Origin: Diphasiastrum complanatum
Taxonomy: Eukaryota > Streptophyta > Lycopodiopsida > Lycopodiales > Lycopodiaceae
Direction: 5' to 3'
Assembly (NCBI GenBank): GCA_029204225.1
Contig: CM055103.1
Span: forward strand, 23,180,663-23,244,662
Length of the DNA stretch: 64,000 bases
Below are positions 21,001 to 29,475 of this stretch, in pieces; position 1 is the first letter of the stretch, and each line of letters starts with the position of its first letter. The translations under genes and the position numbers were made by a program. The notes under the pieces were generated by a model, which saw only the letters and a program-made list of their open reading frames with translations, had not been told where the DNA came from and made no database searches.

Positions 21001-22403
21001 ATTCGGGTTGTGTTTGCCAGACCAGAGAGGGATGAGGCAGATTATACAGGTGCAGGGCACACGCCACAGGCAGGGGTCACAGGTGCAACGTGGCAGAGGT
21101 GGGACACATGGCACAAGTTATACCGGCAGACAGGCAGGGCACACAGGGGGGGGCAGTGGCATACCTACCTATGTCGACATGATGGAGGAGGCTCTTGATA
21201 GAGGGCAGAGTGGTTTAGATGCTGGTCCCGCAGATGTTTGGATGCGTGCAGCACAGAGTCATGGCCGTTACTACGACAGCACACCAGAGGAGGCACCTGA
21301 TGACTTTCATTGCACAGATTGGGAGGCCATGCAGGGTCTACAGGGTGCACATGATGAGGCACGGGATGAGGCTTGGGTTGATTCAGGGGTTGGTGCACAG
21401 GATGATTCAGAGGTCGGTGCACAGGATGATTTAGAGGCTGGTGCACAGGATGAGTCCCAGAGCCCAGAGCATTTGTATTCGGATGCCCAGCTGGCCGACT
21501 TGGTTGCCACATTGGATTCAGAGGCCCAGCAGATGCCGAGTGTCAGGGCGCCCCCATCATCTCTTGCCAGCATGCCACACACAGAGTCCCAGCCAGAGCA
21601 GCCGCATGAGGTGCCTACAGTTCCTCCAGCTCCTCAGAGGGTGTATGTGCGTCGCACAGCTCCTCCAGTGCCACCGATGCCATTTAGGCCTGCATCCCCT
21701 CCATCGCCGTCCACTTCTGCAGCACCAGGTCTCCATGGCAGGCCACCATCTGTGCCCAGGTTTTCTCTTGCAGCGCCCACATCCACAGTGGCTCCTCCAG
21801 TGGCAGCACCCACGTCACATCCTCCTCCTTTGGCAGCACCCAGGATGTACCAGTACCGGCCACCACAGCGCCCCTTTCAGTACATATCGCCACTGTACTC
21901 GCCTCCTGCACAGCCAGTTCCTCCACCTGCAGCAGCCCCACGGGCACACACTCCACGAGCTCATCCTCCTCGCTCAGTTGCACAGGGAGTTCCCTCTTTT
22001 GCTTCCCTATCCCAGCCGGCCTCAGCTTGGGCCCAGCCTAGCCAGCCAGGTGATTTGCATGGGGGTGACGAGGCATTGACAGCTCCTCTTGTCCGCAAGA
22101 GACCAGGCAGGCCCAAGGGTGCACCGAACAAGAAAGGCAAGGCACAGAAACTGCCAGGGAGGAGAGGACGACCACGCAGGGCTCCAGGTACAGGTAGAGG
22201 TGCAGTATCACAGCCAGTTGGAGCAGGTGGCCTGCTTGGGGGCTGATGCGGAGGCTGATTGGGAGGATGAGGATGACGAGTCTTCCCCCTCGGATACACA
22301 GCCCATGCCAGTTCCAGACAGGCAGAGATATCGGCTGCGAGAGTCAGCTCGGGGCCCTGAGTTGTCTCCAGAGCATTCGTCTGAGTCAGAGCCAGAGCAT
22401 TGA
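18097..22403 (+). pseudogene. hAT B transposase: BED finger, DUF659 core, hAT dimerisation, AT-hook tail
   Basis: The gene has four exons, 18097-19970, 20085-20430, 20524-20685 and 20788-22403, with GT-AG introns of 114, 93 and 102 bp; all phases fit. ATG 18097 is kept in D. Exon 1 has a BED finger (W10, C33, C36, H50, C67), a Pro/Ser-rich linker, then the DUF659/RNase H-like core with SDGWTD (D380) and VVTDNATNC (D443, likely catalytic Asp), and CAAHSIDLLMGDIG. Exons 2-3 give LALRVLSQ and CERNWSTWALIHTRRRNRLS, the hAT C-terminal dimerisation region. Exon 4 is a long acidic/Pro-rich extension with two AT-hook-like motifs (RPGRPKG near 22100, RRGRPRR near 22165) and an acidic end. Two frame breaks lie in exon 4: at a G8 run (21146-21153) and near 22230, where B lacks 11 nt present in E. 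The first three exons are intact, so partial function is possible. Confidence 0.8.
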
Positions 22404-22926
22404 TTGTGGCTCTATTGTTTTAGTTTCAGTAGTTTGTCTCTAGCAGTCGGTCTACCATTGTACTCAGATGATTTTTCACATTATATACAGTGTTTGGCCT
22501 ACATTATTTGCTGCACATTGTGCGTATGTCGCTCTGTACATGTGATGCTTTATTTTATGTTGAAGAATTCTATGTGCGTGTGTGAATCCTATTTTCATTT
22601 AATTTCGTTTGAAGTGAATGCTAGCTTCACATATATGCACCTACATCATGAGCACAGCAATCACCCCTACACCCCAAACGACATTGAATAAACACATGTA
22701 ATACATCTGCATTTAAAAAAATTACAAACATTGCATCTTACATGACCAGGCTCGCGTTGCACAAAAAACAACTATGTATATATTCAACCGTTGTATCAGG
22801 ATAACATCACATATACTGTCATTTTTTTAAGCAGCCATCTAGTTATTTGCTGCACCATAAACTGCCGAAAACTACATAGCAACAGTCCGCCACATACGGG
22901 TGGACCTCATCTATTCTAAACATCCC
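22404..22926. other. Intergenic spacer between the two convergent hAT B genes
   Basis: AT-rich 3' sequence after the transposase stop, probably holding the 3' UTRs of both convergent genes. The matching region in E (39210-39692) is clearly homologous. Confidence 0.5.
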
Positions 22927-23334
22927 TCACTGATTCTCCACCGACTCCTCGCCCTCGTCTGGTGCATTGTTTTGTCGCTCTTGCTCTGCCTCCCGGTTAG
23001 CCCGAGCTGCCTCCTGGTTAGCCCGACGTCTGGCCGCCCTTTCCCTGACCATGATGAGCTGCCGTCGTGTGAAATTCATTCCGATCTGCTCATCCAGATC
23101 CAGCTCGACAGCGGGGACAGGATCCACAGCGGGGGCGGGTGGCTCCGGTTCCGGATTTCTCTGTCGAGTCTGTCGCAGCATCTCTCGGATATCTGCCTCT
23201 TGCTTCCGATGCCTCTCGTTGTGCCTTCGGATATCTTCCTCAAGCTTTCTCCTGGCTTCGCCCTCGGGCTTCGGTGGTATTCGCTCAGCCATCTCGATCG
23301 ACCTTCTCCTCACAGCACCCTGATCCTTGAACAC
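22927..23334 (-). CDS. Second gene of hAT B: small charged coiled-coil-like protein
   Basis: The 135-codon minus frame is convergent with the transposase. The likely start is the internal Met at 23292 (MAER), because similarity to copy E is good from the RRRSIE just before it. The protein is rich in Arg and Glu: PPKPEGEARRKLEED, RHNERHRKQEADIREMLRQ, a Pro/Glu linker, then LDLDEQIGMNFTRRQLIMVR and RERAARRRANQEAARANREA. It reads as two helical, coiled-coil-prone segments around a Pro-rich linker, with an acidic end (DEGEESVENQ). I recognise no domain. Copy E keeps the C-terminal half in the same frame, with a 21-nt in-frame repeat difference and mostly conservative changes. That supports real coding. 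A role as a transposase partner or regulator is only a guess from its position. Confidence 0.5.
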   Translation of the reverse strand: MFKDQGAVRRRSIEMAERIPPKPEGEARRKLEEDIRRHNERHRKQEADIREMLRQTRQRNPEPEPPAPAVDPVPAVELDLDEQIGMNFTRRQLIMVRERAARRRANQEAARANREAEQERQNNAPDEGEESVENQ

Positions 23335-23942
23335 CCTCTCACAGCACCCTGGCTCTCAAACAGCCTCTCACAGCCTGTCACCGGCTCTCGCTTGCTCTCT
23401 CACTGTCTATCACTAGCCCTCTCACAGCCTCTGAAAATGCCGACCACAATGGCATTGTGAGTGCCTATTTATCCCCACAGCCTGATCGGCCATGTGGATC
23501 CCCATCATCCCTCCATGTGCCTCCGTACCTGCCCCCATGTGATGCTCCCCCCTGTGTTGGTCTCCCATTGGGCCCATGGTCTGCTCACCCACAATGCCCA
23601 TGTGCCTCTGTACTTGCCCCCATGTGATGCTACCCCCCTGTGTTGGTCTCCCATTGGCCCCTCGGTCTGCTCACTCGCAGTGCCCATGTGCCATTGCAAC
23701 AGTCCCCTGCATCATGTACTGTACCCTCTTTTTTTACACCCAGAACCCCCTCTTTTTACTTTTTTTTGTCCTTTTTTGGTAGTTAATATGCAAAAAAAAA
23801 TTACTAAAAATATTTAAAAAAATAAAAAAAATATTAAAAATGGTACCGCCCTGGTACCGCGGATCCCAGGGCGGTACCGTACCGGCGGTACCACTGATAT
23901 GGTACCGGCGGTACCATACCAGCGGTACCAGAGGGTACTATG
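23335..23942 (+). other. hAT B 3' terminal region
   Basis: Short-repeat-rich non-coding DNA (CCCATGTGATGCT, CCCATTGG, CTGCTCAC motifs recur two or three times), then an A/T-rich stretch. It ends with GGTACC palindromes at 23840-23940. It is retained in C (490 bp), D and E, as expected for a cis-required transposon end. Confidence 0.6.
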
Positions 23943-24450
23943 ATATATACATACATATATATCATAGTACCCTCTGGTACCGCTGGTATGGTACCGCCGG
24001 TACCATATCAGTGGTACCGCCGGTACGGTACCGCCCTGGGATCCGCGGTACCAGGGCGGTACCATTTTTAATATTTTTTTTATTTTTTTAAATATTTTTA
24101 GTAATTTTTTTTTGCATATTAACTACCAAAAAAGGACAAAAAAAAGTAAAAAGAGGGGGTTCTGGGTGTAAAAAAAGAGGGTACAGTACATGATGCAGGG
24201 GACTGTTGCAATGGCACATGGGCACTGCGAGTGAGCAGACCGAGGGGCCAATGGGAGACCAACACAGGGGGGTAGCATCACATGGGGGCAAGTACAGAGG
24301 CACATGGGCATTGTGGGTGAGCAGACCATGGGCCCAATGGGAGACCAACACAGGGGGGAGCATCACATGGGGGCAGGTACGGAGGCACATGGAGGGATGA
24401 TGGGGATCCACATGGCCGATCAGGCTGTGGGGATAAATAGGCACTCACAA

Positions 24451-24452
<2 letters not shown>
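23453..24452. repeat. 1000-bp near-perfect palindrome (two 500-bp arms, no spacer)
   Basis: Position i pairs with 47905 minus i from 23453/24452 to the centre at 23952/23953. The only mismatches I can find are the two pairs next to the centre (ATACATACAT region). The left arm is the 3' end of hAT B. The right arm is an inverted copy of it that stops at (TA)n. Reading frames on opposite strands translate to identical proteins across both arms, which shows there are no indels. Confidence 0.93.
23963..24452 (-). mobile_element. hAT fragment C: inverted 3' end (490 bp)
   Basis: It starts with CATAGTACCCTCTGGTACCGC, the outward 3' terminus, tail to tail with B across 20 bp of TA/CATA. It breaks off at 24452 into (TA)n. 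It has no 5' end and no genes. Identity to B's own 3' end is much higher than to those of D or E, so C derives directly from B. Confidence 0.8.

Positions 24453-24508
<56 letters not shown>
24453..24508. repeat. (TA)n tract
   Basis: Pure TA repeat of about 28 units between fragment C and the 5' terminus of copy D. Confidence 0.95.
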
Positions 24509-24510
<2 letters not shown>

Positions 24511-24521
24511 TAGGTCCCGCG

Positions 24522-24779
24522 TGTTACGAGCTCGTAACCAGTGCCGAACCCTAGAGAACACAGATAGGTCAGATACCACAGTCAGGGTCGTGTCCAGCGT
24601 ACATGACCAACAGGGCAAGACAGTGTGAGTAGTGTGCCCCAGCACGGTCCATAGCCATTTGCGGGCCTAACACAGCCTAGGGACCCTGTCAGCAGGATAG
24701 GGCCCCCAGTTGGGTCCCGACGTGCAGTCGGCCACGTCAGTGCCACGTGGCCGACACTTGGCAGTAGCATGCTACCAGT
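24522..24779 (+). repeat. R2 5' LTR, truncated (258 of 358 bp)
   Basis: Begins TGTTACGAGCTCGTAACCAG and stops at the ACCAGT junction (24774-24779). It differs from the R2 3' LTR at about four sites in the shared part. Confidence 0.92.
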
Positions 24780-27580
24780 AGTTCACCATGGGCCTCACCA
24801 GTCCTATTGGTGAAAAAGAAAGAGGGGTCTATGCGTCTTTGCGTAGATTACAGAGCCCTCAATAAAGTCACAATTAAGAATAAATACCCTATGCCTCGGG
24901 CAGACGAGTTGTTTGATCAACTCGACGGGGCTAAGTTTTTCAGTAAAATAGACCTCAGATCGGGATATCATCAAGTCCGTATAAAATCGGAAGATGTCTC
25001 GAAAACAGCTTTTAGGACTCGTCAAGGTCATTATGAGTTTAAGGTGATGCCATTTGGGCTCACAAATGCTCCAGCTACCTTTATGACCTTGATGAACAGT
25101 GTCCTCAGACCATACTTGGGTAAGTTTGTAGTCGTATTTCTAGATGACATCCTCGTTTACAGCAAAACGAGGAAGGAGCATCTAAAACACCTCAAAAAGG
25201 TGTTTCGACTGCTCAGAAAGCATAAGCTTTATGCTAAACAATCCAAGTGTGAATTCTTCGTTGAAGAAGTAGCATATTTGGGTCACATTATCTCTTCAGA
25301 TGGGATTAAGATGGACCCAAATAAGGTTAAAGCCATACTCAGTTGGCTGAGACCTCAGAATATTTTGGAACTTCAAATCTTTCTTGGTCTGGCGGGATAT
25401 TACAGACGATTTGTCAAGGAATATGCTCAGATAGCAGTTCCTATGACAAATCTCCTTAAGGGGAAGGGAAAGGAGTTCATTTGGGAGTCCGCACAGCAAG
25501 AGAGCTTTGATGCTCTCAAAACAGCCTTAGCTACAGCACCAGTTTTAAAAGTCGTCGACCCCAATCAGCCATTTGTGGTCGAAACAGATGCTAGCGACTT
25601 TGCAGTTGGTGCTGTGCTAACTCAGGGTGGACGACCAGTTGCGTTCGAGAGTAAAAAACTCGAGCCAGCTCAGACTAGGTACAGTGCTTATGAAAAGGAA
25701 CTCTTTTCTATAGTACATGCCCTTAAGACTTGGAGGCATTATTTGTATGGTGCCAAATTTGAGGTCCTGACAGACCATGAGAGTCTCAAATACCTTTGCA
25801 ATCAACCTGAGCTTAGAGGTCGGAAAGCTCGTTGGGCAGAGTTGATGCAAGAGTTTGACATGTCTATCAGATATAGGCGTGGAAAATTCAATACAGTAGC
25901 AGATGCCCTTAGCAGAATGCCTATGATAAACGAGCTGAGTTTTACTCAGATTCGTAATGAGTTACTCGAGTCCTTGAGAGGGAAATGCCAGCATGATGCA
26001 TTCTTCTCTATTATCTGGAACTCAGTCCAGAACAGACAGTTACAGACTCCAGAACCAGTTCCCGGGGCTGGTACCAGTTCATCCAAGAATACGGCAGCTT
26101 CCGTTGAGGATGATGATGAGTCCGAGTATACGTCGTCAGATGACGTTGAGGATTCTGAGCCTGTATTACCCAAGCAAACCCCTGTGGTTGAGGGTCAGTT
26201 GACTCAAGGATTCAAATGGAAACAGTATTCCATTCAGGATGAGTACTTGCTCTATAGAGATAGAGTATGTGTCCCCAATTCAGAGGATTATAGGCAGCAG
26301 GTCCTATATGAATGTCATGACAATCCTAGCGCGGGACACCCAGGCATACAGAAGACCTATGAGCTTCTTCGTAGGCAATTTTTTCTGGCCCAGTATGAAA
26401 AAGGACGTCCACCAGTATGTAACCAGTTGCCAGAAATGTCAAGTAAATAAAGCAGAGCGTTTAAAGGCAGGAGGGTTGTTGCATCCCTTAGAAATACCAG
26501 CTGGTAAATGGGAGAGTATCTCCATGGATTTTATAGTAGGCCTGCCTAAAACCCAAGGGTAATGACGCTGTATGGGTCACAGTTGACCGTCTGACCAAAA
26601 TGGCTCATTTCATTCCGACCAAAACAACCGTTAGAGCTCCAAAGTTAGCGAGGTTGTTTGTAGACGGGCTATTTAAATTGTACGGTCTACCTTCCGGCAT
26701 AGTCAGCGACCGGGACAGTAAGTTTACTGGAAATTTTTGGAGGGCAGTATTCCATCATCTCCATACTAAATTTAATATGAGTACCACCGACCATCCACAG
26801 ACGGACGGTCAAACGGAAAGGGTAAATCAAGTGCTGGAGGATATGCTTCGTGCATACGTCAACAAGAAGCAGACTAATTGGGAGGAGTATCTCTCGATAT
26901 TAGAGTTTGCTTACAACAGTACCAAACATTCAGCTACGGGATACAGCCCATTTATGCTGATGTACGGTTTTCAGCCACACTCACCCACAGCTGTAGGGTT
27001 TAAACAAGAAAAAGTTGAAGCAGCCAGAAACTTTTTAGAGGACCTAAACCAGATGATAGAACATGCTAAGCGTAGCATTAGACAGTCCCAGGATCGAGCC
27101 AGGCATTATGCAGATCCACACAGACGGGATGTGCAGTTCTCCACTGGTGAGAAAGTCTACTTGAGAGTCCTAGTTGACTCTAAAACCCTCAAATCAGGAG
27201 TGTGTGCTAAGTTGTCTCCAAGGTATTGTGGTCCCTTTACCATCAGTAGGAGACTAGGCGAGGTCACCTATGAACTAGAACTCCCACACAGCAGTAAGGT
27301 TTTTCCAGTCTTTCATGTAAGTCAGTTACGAAAAGCCTTAACCAGATCAGACAATCTGGTAGGGGACAATGTTCTAGTTCTCCCATTGGATCCTCAACAA
27401 CCTCCACATGAACCAGAGGAGATTCTTGATAGTAGAGAGACGCAGACTCGTCATACTCTATACCGAGAATATCTGGTTAAGTGGAATGATCATCCTGTTG
27501 AGAATGCCACTTGGGAAAGAGGCAGCGTCCTTCGCAAGATTTTTCCAGACTTTGTCTTAGAGGACCAAGACGGTTCTTAA
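24780..27580 (+). pseudogene. R2 RT-RNase H-integrase-chromodomain remnant
   Basis: It opens inside RT and keeps FLDDILVYS, the RNase H motif [14 protein letters not shown] and the linker. One extra T in the run after CGTAGGCAA (about 26380) shifts the frame at the integrase zinc finger. Two bases are then missing near 26553 (AAACCCAAGGG where sisters have AAACCCAAAAGGG). The rest (26600-27580) is open through the integrase catalytic core and the chromodomain (TLYREYLVKWNDHPVENATW). Without gag, protease and half of RT it cannot act alone. Confidence 0.9.
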
Positions 27581-27591
27581 GGGGGAGGGAG

Positions 27592-27949
27592 TGTTACGAG
27601 CTCGTAACCAGTGCCGAACCCTAGAGAACACAGATAGGTCAGATACCACAGTCAGGGTCGTGTCCAGCGTACATGACCAACAGGGCAAGACAGTGTGAGT
27701 AGTGTGCCCCAGCATGGTCCATAGCCATGGCGGGCCTAACACAGCCTAGGGACCCTGTCAGCAGGATAGGGCCCCCAGTTGGGTCTCGACGTGCAGTCGG
27801 CCACGTCAGTGCCACGTGGCCGACACTTGGCAGTAGCATGCTACCAGTCCTCACACTGGGCTAGGAGGGGCTTACTCTATATCAGGGAGTAGGCAAGGTT
27901 GGGTGGATCGGTTAGTGTTTGCCCTACTGTGGTGTTAGGATCTATTACA
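27592..27949 (+). repeat. R2 3' LTR (358 bp)
   Basis: Full length, TG...CA. The polypurine tract AAGGGGGAGGGAG lies at 27579-27591 directly before it. Confidence 0.93.
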
Positions 27950-27954
27950 CCGCG

Positions 27955-28285
27955 GTATTGGGTACCGCGGATCCCGGTACCGCGGGACCATACTGGTACC
28001 GCGGTACCACAATATAATAATATTTTTATTATTTAATTTTTTTATTGACCTAAACCTACCCGACCCCCTCGCATTTCCTCTGAATTTTTTTTGCGCCCTC
28101 CTCCGCACTGCCATCGCTGTTGTTTTTGCCTACCTGCCTTTTGATTCCTTGCGTCGCCCTTCGCCCACGCAACGCCTTGCCTTACATCTGACTTGCTTCG
28201 CCCTGCCTTCGCCCATTTTCAGCGTCTCTCCAACAGTGAACGCTGCTGTTTTGTTTCCAGCAATGCATCCCTCATTTCATCTGCA
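27955..28285 (+). other. hAT D 5' subterminal palindromes and leader
   Basis: Continuation of the 5' end after R2: GGTACCGCGG palindromes to about 28010, a T/A-rich stretch, then a C/T-rich leader almost identical to that of B (17820-18096). Confidence 0.7.
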
Positions 28286-28750
28286 ATGGTGCAATCCGAC
28301 CTTTCCGGTCTGTGGGACGAGGTAGACATTGTCAGGCGGGTTGCCGACAAGGCCAACAAGACCGGTCAAAAGATCGTGCGCTGCCGATACTGTCTCATCG
28401 AGTTTGCTGCATCCCTCACTCGCCTTAAAGGCCATCTGCTCGGTGCACGCGCCAAAAATGGTGCCACCTTGAATGCTACCCCTTGTGGCAGCATGACCGT
28501 CCCCGACAGGCAACGACTACTGGACACCTACGGGCCGCGACTCATGGCAGGGGAGAACACCATTTCGGAGGGCATTCTCCGATTTTGCACCGCTCCTTAT
28601 GTGGCTGACCCAGAGTTGCTGCCTGCTTGGCTGGCACGCACGAGGAGAGGGAGTGCATCCTCCTCCGGTCCCTTTGCCCCTCATCCCCCATTGGGCCCAT
28701 GGTCTGCTCACCCACAATGCCCATGTGCCTCTGTACTTGCTCCCATGTGA
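28286..28750 (+). pseudogene. hAT D truncated transposase (BED finger only)
   Basis: ATG 28286 begins MVQSDLSGLWDEVDIVRR with a complete BED finger (W10, C33, C36, H50, C67). The frame is also open upstream to an ATG at 28193. After SGPFAPH the frame crosses the deletion junction into the former 3' region and ends about 22 codons later at 28750. The product would be a DNA-binding domain without catalytic core or dimerisation domain. If expressed, it could compete for terminal binding sites; this is inference. Confidence 0.7.
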
Positions 28751-29066
28751 TGCTACCCCCCTATGTTGGTCTCCCATTGGCCCCTCGGTCTGCTCACCCG
28801 CAGTGCCCATGTGCCACAGCAACAGTCCCCTGCATCATGTACTGTACCCTCTTTTTTTACACCCAGAACCCCTTTCTTTTACTTTTTTTTGTCCTTTTCT
28901 GGTAGTTAATATGCAAAAATTTTTTTATTAAAAATATATTAAAAAATAAAAAATATTAAAAATGGTACCCCGCCCTTGTACCACGGATCTCAGGGTGATA
29001 CCGTACCGGCGGTACCACTGATATGGTACCGGCGGTACCATACCAGCGGTACCAGAGGGTACTATA

Positions 29067-29086
29067 ATATATATATTTATATATAT
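29067..29086. repeat. (TA)n tract between hAT D and hAT E
   Basis: Twenty bases of imperfect TA repeat. The D tail and E head touch it on either side. Confidence 0.85.
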
Positions 29087-29475
29087 CATAGGTCCCGCGG
29101 TACTGGGTACCGTGGATCCCGGTACCGCAGGACCATACTGGTACTGCGGTACCATGTTGATACCGCCGTACCACAATATAATAATTTATCAACTATTTAA
29201 TATTTTTTAAATTTTTTTTTTACCTAAACCTGCTCGCATTTCATTTGAAATTTTTTTGCGCCCTCCTCCGCCCTGTCATTGCTGTTGTTTTTGCCTGCCT
29301 GCCTTCGATTCCTTGCGTCGCCCTTCGCCCACGCAACGCCCTGCCTTGCATCTGACTTGCTTCGCCCTGCCTTCGCCCATTTTCAGCGTCTCTCCAACAG
29401 TGAACCCTGCTGTTTTTTTTCCAGCAATCCATCCTTCCAGCTTTAGCTTCATCTGCATTTTTTAGTTCGGATTTC

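Larger units (their letters stand above)
17726..23942 (+). mobile_element. hAT copy B, complete end-to-end element (about 6.2 kb)
   Basis: Left terminus CATAGGTCCCGCGGTAC at 17726; right terminus ...GGTACCAGAGGGTACTATG at 23942. The ends form an imperfect terminal inverted repeat (CATAG, then GGTAC motifs). Both ends carry dense subterminal palindromes of GGTACC and CCGCGG (17735-17812 and 23840-23940). Flanks on both sides are TA microsatellite, so the expected 8-bp target duplication cannot be told from the repeat. It holds a four-exon transposase gene (plus) and a convergent small gene (minus). It is the only copy here with all transposase domains, but exon 4 carries two frameshifts. Confidence 0.8.
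24522..27949 (+). mobile_element. Ty3/gypsy element R2 (internally deleted copy of the R1 family)
   Basis: 3428 bp with 5-bp duplication CCGCG at 24517-24521 and 27950-27954. The 5' LTR is cut after 258 bp (24522-24779) and joins directly to the RT domain. PBS, leader, gag and protease are gone. The junction lies in ACCAGT, present in both the LTR and pol parents, indicating microhomology-mediated deletion after insertion or during reverse transcription. The 3' LTR is complete. It is inserted 13 bp inside the hAT D terminus. Confidence 0.92.
24509..29066 (+). mobile_element. hAT copy D: internal-deletion derivative, split by Ty3 element R2
   Basis: The 5' terminus CATAGGTCCCGCG (24509-24521) is cut by R2 after 13 bp and resumes at 27955. 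The 3' terminus ends ...GGGTACTATA at 29066 (final G to A). Without R2 it is about 1.1 kb: 5' end, leader, the first about 130 codons of transposase, then a direct jump at 28687-28689 into the 3' terminal region. The junction shares CCC with both parents. Both ends are kept, so D is a classic Ds-like non-autonomous derivative. The second gene is also lost. Confidence 0.85.

Noticed and set aside
21360-21460. Direct repeats GGTGCACAGGATGATTCAGAGG considered as a CRISPR-like array
   Set aside because: Three short units in a coding exon without unique spacers. A plant nuclear context makes CRISPR irrelevant.
23461-23817. 118-codon frame identical to one at 24088-24444 on the other strand
   Set aside because: The identity follows from the 1000-bp palindrome. 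The sequence is composed of short repeats in the hAT 3' end, and the frame is not kept in copy E.
23943-23962. 8-bp target duplication of hAT B
   Set aside because: Both flanks are TA/CATA repeat, so any TA octamer matches. No duplication can be claimed.
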